From an archaeon (GTDB lineage Archaea > Asgardarchaeota > Heimdallarchaeia > Hodarchaeales > S146-22), in NCBI GenBank assembly GCA_024276395.1, contig JAJRXH010000125.1, positions 1-6,657 on the forward strand: a stretch of DNA of 6,657 nt, given 5' to 3'. This document shows positions 1 through 5,562 of this stretch, piece by piece. A program made the translations under genes and the position numbers. Below the pieces are notes generated by a model that saw nothing but the letters and a program-made list of their open reading frames with translations, did not search any database and was not told where the DNA came from. Positions within the stretch are counted from its first letter, which is position 1. Each line of letters starts with the position of its first letter.

Positions 1-6
1 CTCGAC

Positions 7-16
7 AAATATTTTA
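7..16 (+). promoter_or_regulatory. possible TATA box upstream of the wHTH gene
   Basis: An AT-only stretch (aaatatttta) lies about 90 bases before the first gene. It resembles an archaeal TATA element, but no BRE-like purine stretch is clear and the implied leader would be long (about 65 bases). The window edge cuts off further context, so an upstream cotranscribed gene cannot be excluded. Confidence 0.2.
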
Positions 17-94
17 CTTAAGGTAGCCTCAATGATTGCATGAAGAGGTTGGAGTGGAATGTCAAAACCACCAAGGAACTGTTTCCTCACTCGA

Positions 95-100
95 GGAGGT
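95..100 (+). promoter_or_regulatory. Shine-Dalgarno site of the wHTH gene
   Basis: GGAGGT sits six bases before the ATG at 107. It is close to a full complement of the archaeal 16S rRNA 3' end and fixes the start codon over the later Met at codon 4. It is among the strongest ribosome-binding sites in the window. Confidence 0.75.
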
Positions 101-106
101 TAGAAA

Positions 107-349
107 ATGGCTTGGATGAGACAAGAAGACGAAATATTAGAAAATTTGCCACCTTCAGCTCAGAAGATCCATCATTATCTGCAACCAAAAGGAAGAGCAA
201 AACCACGTGAATTAGCTCTTGATCCCAAAATGCCCTTTCGAACGATACGTTATGCACTTAAACAGTTAGAAAGAAAGGGTCTCATCACGAAAGTTCCCGA
301 CTTGATGGATTTGCGAAGCTATGTGTACATGCTTAAGGGCGAATCATGA
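107..349 (+). CDS. small winged helix-turn-helix transcriptional regulator (MarR/ArsR-like)
   Basis: This is an 80-residue, probably cytoplasmic DNA-binding protein made of a single winged helix-turn-helix domain. Helix 1 is about residues 16-26 (SAQKIHHYLQ). Helix 2 is about 32-40 (KPRELALDP). The recognition helix is about 43-57 (PFRTIRYALKQLERKG), and the 'GLITKVPDLMDLRSYVYML' stretch at 58-76 forms the two-stranded wing. The 'RTIRYALKQLERKGLI' pattern is typical of MarR/ArsR-type wHTH proteins. No ligand-binding, metal-binding or dimerisation extension is present, so the effector cannot be named. The acidic N-terminal stretch (residues 6-12) may help oligomerisation. The start is supported by GGAGGT six bases upstream. 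The gene is followed at once by hairpins, so it probably ends its transcription unit. Target genes are unknown; the next gene on the same strand starts 476 bases away. Confidence 0.8.
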   Translation: MAWMRQEDEILENLPPSAQKIHHYLQPKGRAKPRELALDPKMPFRTIRYALKQLERKGLITKVPDLMDLRSYVYMLKGES

Positions 350-374
350 CAAGAATCAGAAAAATTCTTGTTTT
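349..374 (+). terminator. hairpin plus short U-tract directly after the wHTH gene
   Basis: The stem ACAAGAAT (349-356) pairs perfectly with ATTCTTGT (364-371) around a 7-base loop, and the last stem base runs into TTTT (371-374). It starts on the last base of the stop codon. This is the shape of an intrinsic terminator. Archaeal RNA polymerase responds mainly to the oligo-U, which is short here, so this may instead be a 3'-end stabilising hairpin with the main stop at 426-431. Confidence 0.5.
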
Positions 375-377
375 GCA

Positions 378-431
378 TCAAGCAAATCTACTTGCTTGAA
401 ACCGCCCCGTGTTTCGCAAGTAAGATTTTTT
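378..431 (+). terminator. competing hairpins ending in T6 (terminator/antiterminator-like)
   Basis: TCAAGCAA (378-385) is perfectly complementary to TTGCTTGA (392-399). The same middle segment can instead join a longer downstream stem: ACTTGC (390-395) with GCAAGT (416-421), plus GAAAC (398-402) with GTTTC (411-415), around an 8-base loop. TTTTTT follows at 426-431. The two structures cannot coexist, and the downstream one precedes the T-run. The simplest reading is the main 3' end of the wHTH transcript. A conditional switch is possible but unproven. Confidence 0.45.
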
Positions 432-670
432 CGTCGTTTCTCTTCTTATCCTTCATTCAATGATCAGTATTAACCATGCCAATTTCTTTTATAGCTTAAA
501 ATAAAAATGAAGGTGCACGCAATCGCCAGTTCCTCAGTAAAGCGCAGAAAAGAGCATCTATAAAATATCATCAACCGAAAGAAAAAGATATTAAACCACG
601 AAAATTGAATGTTCGAAAATCGTGATGGAGAGATCATTGCTGAAAACAGCTGAAATGATGACAATCATGA

Positions 671-766
671 AAGAGAGTTATTCACTTGTCCTTGGAGTAT
701 TTAAAGGTACAAGTAGGTTTTTAAAAACATCTTTTAAAAAGAGAGGGAAGACTGAATAACTCTCTT
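671..766. mobile_element. MITE-like 96-bp element with 14-bp terminal inverted repeats and ATGA flanks
   Basis: AAGAGAGTTATTCA (671-684) is the exact reverse complement of TGAATAACTCTCTT (753-766). Directly outside both ends is ATGA (667-670 and 767-770), which looks like a 4-bp target-site duplication. Inside lie a second hairpin (CTTGTCCTT at 685-693 with AAGGTACAAG at 703-712, one bulged base) and two small palindromes (GTTTTTAAAAAC at 717-728 and CTTTTAAAAG at 731-740). It has no coding capacity. It could be a non-autonomous transposon relic, or a structured leader of the gene that starts 60 bases downstream. Confidence 0.45.
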
Positions 767-825
767 ATGAAATTCTTCTTAATGATTAATGATGAATTAA
801 ATTAAAGGCTAAGAGATGAGCTGGA

Positions 826-1719
826 ATGCTTCTTAAATTAGGAAACAAGGTATTTAACCTAGAAAATCGCACGATCATCATGGGAATTCTAAACTTAAGC
901 AAGGATTCGCCAATAAAGAGTTCCATAACAGAGCCAAAAGAAGCTGTCAAGCGTGCCAAGCAATTGGTACAAGAGGGAGCATTAATCATAGATGTTGGTG
1001 CCAACTCATCAGCAGCAAACACTAAAGACCTTACTACAGATGAAGAAATAGAAATTGTAGTCCCGATCATCAAGAAACTCGTGCAAGAAGGATTATTCGT
1101 ATCAATAGATTCATGGAAACCAGAAGTTGCCGAGGAAGCTGCTAAAGCAGGTGTGCACATGCTCAATGATATCACGGGCTTGCGAAATCCAAAAATGGTA
1201 GATGTAGCAATCGAGTATCAACTGCCTGCTTGTATCATGCACATGAGAGGTGAACCAAAGAGGCACCATGAAGTTGATCAAACATATGAAAACATTAGCA
1301 CGGAAATCTATCAATGGTTCTCGACAAGAATCCGTGAACTCATTAACGATGGATTGAAACATGAGCAAATAGTCTTGGACCCAGGATTTGAATTTGGAAA
1401 ACCCATGAAAGATAATTTACAGTTATTATGGGATTTGTACAAGTTTCATGACTTTAACCTTCCAATACTCGTGAGCGCATCACGAAAGGCTTTCATAGCT
1501 GAAGCAATAGGCCTGGGAAGAACACAAGAAGGCAAGGGGTTATTTGAAGCCACGATGGCCGTCCAAGCGATAGCCTCTTACCTTGGAGCTCATATTCTCC
1601 GTGTACATGATGTGGACAAGGCATGCCACGTCGTGAAATTCATGAACGCGCTAAGACAGGTGGCACGTGAAAGGACACTGAGCTTTCCGTCAATGCCAGC
1701 TAAAAAAACAATGCCTTGA
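826..1719 (+). CDS. folP: dihydropteroate synthase-family enzyme (pterin-binding TIM barrel)
   Basis: This 297-residue cytoplasmic enzyme would condense a dihydropterin pyrophosphate with p-aminobenzoate or a related aniline, making the core of folate or a methanopterin-type carrier. The Pterin_bind barrel spans about residues 14-280. Residues matching the classic DHPS active site are all present: N23 (GILN), D56 (IIDVG), D95 (VSID), N114 (MLND), D185 (LDPGFEFGK), K221 (SASRK), and R259/H261 (RVHDV). Length is normal for the family. The loops differ. The usual 'NxTPDSFSDGG' reads NLSKDSPIKSS (23-33), and 'GGESTRPG' reads GANSSAANTK (58-67), losing the loop-2 Thr-Arg-Pro. The fold is certain; the second substrate is less so. 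The start at 826 has only a weak purine stretch upstream, and an out-of-frame ATG lies at 816. It appears monocistronic, with no folate-pathway partner adjacent. Confidence 0.85.
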   Translation: MLLKLGNKVFNLENRTIIMGILNLSKDSPIKSSITEPKEAVKRAKQLVQEGALIIDVGANSSAANTKDLTTDEEIEIVVPIIKKLVQEGLFVSIDSWKPEVAEEAAKAGVHMLNDITGLRNPKMVDVAIEYQLPACIMHMRGEPKRHHEVDQTYENISTEIYQWFSTRIRELINDGLKHEQIVLDPGFEFGKPMKDNLQLLWDLYKFHDFNLPILVSASRKAFIAEAIGLGRTQEGKGLFEATMAVQAIASYLGAHILRVHDVDKACHVVKFMNALRQVARERTLSFPSMPAKKTMP

Positions 1720-1791
1720 ATCAATGATGCGTGAAATTACGACTGAATACATCATTTAAGAATGAATAGTGATCAGTTCATGGATATCCAG

Positions 1792-1797
1792 TTTTTT
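1792..1797 (+). terminator. oligo-T transcription stop after the DHPS gene
   Basis: A run of six T (1792-1797) lies 73 bases after the stop codon without a stable preceding stem, the usual form of an archaeal factor-independent terminator. A short C5 tract follows and nothing coding lies in between. Confidence 0.45.
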
Positions 1798-2061
1798 CCT
1801 CCCCCAAAAACTTTGTGTTTCATCCATTCAATGAGTAATTCGTTTCATGATTAAGGAAGGTTTTATAACAGCCTCATCAAGTAAATAACTTGAAAATAAG
1901 AAGACATTTTATTCAAGAAAAGGGTCAAACAATTACGACAATATCACCAACACTGACTGTTCTGTCCACTGCTCAACGGAAAAAATCATCAAAAACAAAT
2001 TTCACGAACTACAGTCGCCTTCTTCCCTGTTCTCGTTGAAGAACATTCCAATTAGCGAACA

Positions 2062-2076
2062 TGATGATTATCATCA
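2062..2076. promoter_or_regulatory. 15-bp palindrome, possible operator upstream of the receptor gene
   Basis: TGATGA-TTA-TCATCA is a perfect inverted repeat with a 3-base centre, about 115 bases upstream of the receptor TATA box. Its size and symmetry suit a dimeric wHTH or ribbon-helix-helix regulator. A stem with a 3-base loop in RNA is also possible. No second copy was noticed in the window. Confidence 0.3.
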
Positions 2077-2190
2077 CCAAACGTTTACTTTAGTTTAGTC
2101 AACTCCCTTGTATATTGATAATTCAGTTCAATCTTTAGACTAACGTACCGTGTCTGACCCTATTTGCACGAACATTAATAAAACATTATA

Positions 2191-2202
2191 GATTATAAAA
2201 TA
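2191..2202 (+). promoter_or_regulatory. TATA-box promoter of the chemoreceptor-like gene
   Basis: gattataaaata contains a good archaeal TATA core 36-47 bases before the ATG at 2238. Initiation about 25 bases downstream would give a leader of only about 15-20 bases that still carries the purine stretch AGAGGA (2221-2226). That stretch is a plausible SD, although its spacing to the ATG is long. Confidence 0.45.
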
Positions 2203-2237
2203 CCTTCCATGGTCAATTAAAGAGGATGTAAGAAATC

Positions 2238-3476
2238 ATGATGAAGAAAACAACTTATCTAAATAAATTGAAATATATCTCGAAAGCTACCTATGTAGAA
2301 TCACTCTTCCTACTTTACGTGGCTTACATCTTGGTCACTTCAGCAATTAATGATAACGGATACTTTAATGTCCCACCAAGCAAGTGGTTATCAACATTTG
2401 CCATCTCATTCCTTCTAGCGACCCTCATTATCTTTCTTGCGTATCGCAAACTGGGACCCCATGACTATCGGTTCAAGGCAATTCCCCACATCTTCGTAAT
2501 CGCATACACTGCCGTGGTCCTAGCAATGTCGGTAACGAAAACTGACATTCTTGTTCCTCTTTTACGTTCAATTGGATCAACAGAGTTTTCGGAGCTCCTC
2601 GCGAGCGCAATTTTAACATACTTAGTATTATCCATACCAGCAGTCTCTTTCGTCACAGCAGCAATCTATAACTTGTTTTCAATTTCCGATCCCTACATCA
2701 AGGCATTCAACGAAACTAGAACTGTTGTTGAAAAAGGAAATTTCTCAGCACGAATCGAAGACCCAAACATCTTAAATGATTCTGTTTTTGGTCCCATAGC
2801 TGTCTTTTTCAATGAAATCATTTCCACGGCATCAGAGTTAATCGAGAAGATAGTCACTTCTAGTTCAGTTCTCATTCAAGCATCAGAAAAAATTGTTGAT
2901 CTCTCCGAACAATTAAATGAGGCTTCAGATGCAATCAATACTTCCACCGAGGCACTTTCTAGAGGTGCACAAGATCAAGTTGAATCCGTACTAACAGTAT
3001 CTGACGAAATGCTAGAGTTAACAAGGTTAGTCGATGATGTAACAAGTGACATAAAGAACAATGCAGTAACAGCTACCCGAATGGCCCGACAAATGTTGAT
3101 TCTATCACTTAATGCCAGCATTGAAGCTGCAAGAAATGGATCCGAAAACAAAACTTTCCATGTTGTCGCAAATCACATCCGTCAATTAGCCAACAGTTCA
3201 AGAGAGACTGCCGGAAAAATAGCGGAAATATCAGAATTGATTGCCGAAAGACTGCATTCCACATTCAATACCGTGAAGGAAAACGTCGACTCCATTAGCG
3301 CAGTTGCTGAAGAGAATGCTGCCTCGGTGGAGGAAATATCAGCATCAATGCAGGATTTAACTGCTAACATGCAGCAACTCGTGGATACTGCACGGATTCT
3401 CTCGTCAAAAGCTGAAGAATCCAAGGAAGTGCTTAGCAAAGTACGATTTGTCCCCACGAACGTTCTGGTCAATTAA
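2238..3476 (+). CDS. chemoreceptor-like membrane protein with MCP signalling domain, no extracellular sensor
   Basis: This 412-residue inner-membrane signalling protein has hydrophobic segments at about 21-37, 49-69, 81-99 and 117-147, joined by short loops, so no periplasmic or external ligand domain exists. A HAMP-like linker follows (about 148-205), then a long helical coiled coil. The hairpin tip (284-311) matches the MCP signature: LxLNASIEAARNG, then FHVVANHIRQLANSSRETAGKI. The return helix carries a typical 'AVAEENAASVEEISASM' methylation-like stretch (355-371). Each arm is about 12-13 heptads, near the short MCP classes. Tsr positions N381, E385, R388 and V398 are kept as N292, E296, R299 and V309. 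The tip Phe and Asn of the usual F-Q-T-N become R284 and L287, and Tsr E391 becomes S302. No CheA/CheW gene or C-terminal docking pentapeptide is seen. An ATG at codon 2 is an alternative start. Confidence 0.85.
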   Translation: MMKKTTYLNKLKYISKATYVESLFLLYVAYILVTSAINDNGYFNVPPSKWLSTFAISFLLATLIIFLAYRKLGPHDYRFKAIPHIFVIAYTAVVLAMSVTKTDILVPLLRSIGSTEFSELLASAILTYLVLSIPAVSFVTAAIYNLFSISDPYIKAFNETRTVVEKGNFSARIEDPNILNDSVFGPIAVFFNEIISTASELIEKIVTSSSVLIQASEKIVDLSEQLNEASDAINTSTEALSRGAQDQVESVLTVSDEMLELTRLVDDVTSDIKNNAVTATRMARQMLILSLNASIEAARNGSENKTFHVVANHIRQLANSSRETAGKIAEISELIAERLHSTFNTVKENVDSISAVAEENAASVEEISASMQDLTANMQQLVDTARILSSKAEESKEVLSKVRFVPTNVLVN

Positions 3477-3733
3477 TCATCAACATTATTCTTCTGCCAT
3501 TCGATCACTTCTTTTTCATCATTTTTCCTTAAGAAGAGAAAAGAAACACTTGCGTAAATCTTTTTTCTAAACAACTGAAAACAGAAAACACCAAACTTGA
3601 ATGATTCTAGTACCAAATAAGCACGGATCATTGCATTCTTCATCAACATGTTTCTTACCAATAGGCAGTTCGACTAAATCACTAAAAGGACTAGAAGCAT
3701 GATTCCAATTCCTTGTACAACGACAGTAGCCAT
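3473..3733 (-). pseudogene. 86-codon small membrane-protein frame interrupted by one amber codon
   Basis: An ATG at 3733 lies with zero spacing after the TGA (3734-3736) of the beta-helix gene. Nineteen codons follow, MATVVVQGIGIMLLVLLVI, a clean transmembrane segment. Then comes an in-frame TAG (3674-3676). The same frame then stays open for 66 more codons to a TAA at 3473-3475, ending in a charged tail (FLRKNDEKEVIEWQKNNVDD). That TAA overlaps the convergent receptor's stop in the four bases TTAA. Three readings are possible: a gene broken by one nonsense mutation, a 19-residue membrane micropeptide followed by chance open frame (a TTG at 3661 could restart), or amber readthrough/recoding. 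The family is not recognised. A purine stretch (GAGGAAA) lies too far upstream to be a good SD, so translational coupling is more likely. Confidence 0.35.
3512..3526 (+). terminator. paired T5 tracts after the receptor gene
   Basis: Two runs of five T (3512-3516 and 3522-3526) lie 36-50 bases after the receptor stop codon. They are a plausible archaeal oligo-U transcription stop. They fall inside the convergent minus-strand frame at 3473-3733, so the receptor transcript would overlap that frame's 3' end. Confidence 0.4.
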
Positions 3734-5509
3734 TCATTCATCTTTATATTTCCTCGATCGTATCAGAGTTCTCAAGATTAGATCATACTTGTAGTTAAAC
3801 AGAACCATGGCCATGACAACAAAGATCATCACGAAAAACTCCCGATCAACCAAGAGATTCAGTCCAAGAATGCCCCTTGAATCCTTGACTGACCAAATTA
3901 AAGATGGTGACGCCAAGGGATGGTCATCTTTGAGATTAGCAATTCCACCTAAAGAATACGGTTGATCCAGAATTCCATCATGATCAACATCTGGCGCATG
4001 ATGTGTCGACCAGTAGTTATAATCAAAAATACCATCCCTAACATTTGATGCGGCCTCTTTATCACCATTCAGATTATTGAAAATGAATGCATTGTACTTG
4101 ACAACATTATCGGAGCTGTAAATGTCACCCAAAGAACCACGAATGAACATTCCATAACTAGTATTATTGATGAACCAATTCTCCAAAAATAGATTGTGAG
4201 AGCTGCTACCATCAATGAGCATTCCATTCATTTGATTAAGTAATGCTGTATTATTAATGACCTTGATGCGATTAACGTCGACTAATTCAAAGCCATTTAT
4301 CCCATTTTCGATGGCACTATTATTTACGATAACTGCGTGCGTGGAGCCTTTTAGTGAAAATCCAAAACCTGCATTTCTCACTGCAGTATTATTTACCAAC
4401 ACTTGCCCATCACTGTCGAAATAAAACAAAAAGCCATTCGCTCCGTTCCCAGAAGCAACATTGTCTACAAAAACAACATTATCTGATTTTTCTATTTCAA
4501 AACCAGCATTGCTGCAATTCAATGCCTGATTCTTGACCACGATACCAGAATCTCCGTATGAGAAGGAGAAACCAACACGCGAGTGAAATACTTTATTTTC
4601 CAGGAGAAAATTATCTCCGGTATCTATCAAGAATCCTTCACGAAAGGAGGAAATTACTAAATTATTAAGCAAGTCATTACTGCGAGATCTGAGAAGCATG
4701 AAGCCCGACATGGTTGCGTTGATTGATACATTATTAACGAGTACATTTTCATTGCTAGAATCCAAGAAGAATGATTCTGCGGTATTATTACCCAAATAGT
4801 TATTACGTGAGTTCTCAAGACTAATGTCGCCCTTAAAAAGCATGTACCCAGTGTCGGTAACCACGAACTGAATGCGATTATTTAGAAACATGTTATGATT
4901 AGAGTTAAGAACAAGAATACCAGTTCGGCGGTGAAAAATCGTGTTATTGGCGATTATCGCATTTTCGACATTATTCAAGTAAATGGCAATCTGCCGCGCC
5001 GAAATGGTACAATTCCTAATGATAAATGATACGTCCGTGTTTTGAATGAAGATCACTGGGTCAACAGAATCTCCAGATATGATGCTAAAGTTTTCAATAA
5101 TGTAAGGACTTTCAGCTGTTCCTTTCCCGGGCCATCCGTTCTTGCGTGCTTGTTCTGCGAATTCATCATTCCCACTGATGAAGATCGGAGTTGTTTGTAT
5201 CATCAGCGATTCTTTAGTGACAGTGCTGAAACTGCTGACGTAAGAGAGCGTGCTCTCCCATTCCTTCAGATTCTTCCTAACTTTGTCTTGGTAGGTTCTA
5301 ATGTGCTCATTAACTTGAATGACTTCTCGAGCATGCCATTTTGACCGTTTCACCATTAGTCCCTCATTGGTAAGTTTTCTTTCTTCTCCAGTTTTGACAA
5401 AAACCAAAGATATTGAAAGTCCCACCGTCAGAAAAATCCCAAGAATGATCATTCCCATCAATCGACCTCTAAAAAACGATTTCTTGATGAAAAAATTTTT
5501 TATCTTCAT
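3734..5509 (-). CDS. membrane-anchored right-handed parallel beta-helix surface protein (NosD/CASH-like)
   Basis: This 591-residue protein has a transmembrane segment at each end (about 18-39 and 557-575). Basic residues lie on the inner side of both (KIKNFFIKKSFFRGR before the first; a basic tail after the second), so residues 40-556 should face outward. A stalk with helical character (about 44-100) leads into the entry motif around 108-138 (TPIFISGND, GWPGKGT, PYII). Then come about 16 beta-helix coils of about 22 residues, each with an asparagine ladder such as VLVNNTAVRNAGFGFSL and VIVNNSAIENGINGFEL. The helix closes with NYWS and the Asp-rich DVDHDGILDQPY (507-518), a calcium-site-like motif that ends many NosD repeats. 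About a dozen N-x-S/T sequons suggest N-glycosylation. Role is likely surface polysaccharide binding or structure; catalysis cannot be assigned. It lies 53 bases after the upstream membrane gene. Met18 is a rival start. Confidence 0.85.
   Translation of the reverse strand: MKIKNFFIKKSFFRGRLMGMIILGIFLTVGLSISLVFVKTGEERKLTNEGLMVKRSKWHAREVIQVNEHIRTYQDKVRKNLKEWESTLSYVSSFSTVTKESLMIQTTPIFISGNDEFAEQARKNGWPGKGTAESPYIIENFSIISGDSVDPVIFIQNTDVSFIIRNCTISARQIAIYLNNVENAIIANNTIFHRRTGILVLNSNHNMFLNNRIQFVVTDTGYMLFKGDISLENSRNNYLGNNTAESFFLDSSNENVLVNNVSINATMSGFMLLRSRSNDLLNNLVISSFREGFLIDTGDNFLLENKVFHSRVGFSFSYGDSGIVVKNQALNCSNAGFEIEKSDNVVFVDNVASGNGANGFLFYFDSDGQVLVNNTAVRNAGFGFSLKGSTHAVIVNNSAIENGINGFELVDVNRIKVINNTALLNQMNGMLIDGSSSHNLFLENWFINNTSYGMFIRGSLGDIYSSDNVVKYNAFIFNNLNGDKEAASNVRDGIFDYNYWSTHHAPDVDHDGILDQPYSLGGIANLKDDHPLASPSLIWSVKDSRGILGLNLLVDREFFVMIFVVMAMVLFNYKYDLILRTLIRSRKYKDE
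5465..5469 (-). promoter_or_regulatory. internal SD pointing to an alternative start at Met18 of the beta-helix gene
   Basis: On the minus strand GAGGT (5469-5465) lies six bases before the ATG at 5458, giving a 574-residue protein that starts right at the first membrane segment. The upstream ATG at 5509 has GGTG about six bases before it and GAAGG directly touching it. The basic N-terminal extension it adds fits topology rules. Both starts are credible. Confidence 0.35.
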
Positions 5510-5562
5510 CCTTCACACCAGTTTTCTCACGTCATTCATTCCTAGATTCAAATGCTTTCTCT

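Larger units (their letters stand above)
350..825. other. 476-bp gene-free stretch
   Basis: No convincing gene is seen on either strand. The first 80 bases hold the hairpins at 349-431. The middle (about 432-666) shows only short frames. One of these, a start-less lysine/arginine-rich + strand frame at 512-622, could be a gene remnant. A 64-codon minus frame at 470-664 has a composition unlike its neighbours. Bases 667-770 form the MITE-like inverted-repeat element. The last 55 bases are the AT-rich leader of the dihydropteroate synthase gene. Confidence 0.6.
1720..2237. other. 518-bp gene-free stretch before the receptor gene
   Basis: No convincing gene is seen. The longest + strand frame with a start near the left side is 30 codons (1762-1854), with no ribosome-binding site. 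The stretch contains the T6 terminator, a TATA-like ttttataa (1861-1868) followed 9 bases later by the hairpin TCAAGT (1877-1882)/ACTTGA (1888-1893), the palindrome at 2062-2076, and the receptor promoter near 2191. The hairpin could belong to a small untranslated RNA driven by the 1861 box, but nothing else supports that. Confidence 0.55.

Noticed and set aside
1..43. Possible C-terminal end of a gene entering from the left
   Set aside because: Two frames stay open from base 1 (stops at 19-21 and 41-43), but 6-13 codons are too few to choose between them or to assign a product.
512..622. Start-less + strand frame of 36 codons rich in Lys and Arg
   Set aside because: It has no ATG, GTG or TTG start after the upstream stop and no SD. 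At most it is an eroded gene fragment, which cannot be shown from this window.
470..664. 64-codon minus-strand frame in the first intergenic region
   Set aside because: It is very rich in Phe, Ser and Ile, as expected from the complement of A-rich non-coding DNA. It has no ribosome-binding site and no recognisable motif.
786..1368. Antisense frames across the DHPS gene
   Set aside because: They lie opposite a clear enzyme gene with conserved catalytic motifs and have low-complexity translations without motifs, so they are frame shadows.
1762..1854. 30-codon + strand frame after the DHPS gene
   Set aside because: It has no SD, spans the T6 terminator, and its composition is not protein-like.
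3734..5509. True NosD role in nitrous oxide reductase maturation
   Set aside because: The similarity is to the generic beta-helix fold. No other nos gene is nearby, and the protein is anchored at both ends, so a copper-insertion role is not supported.
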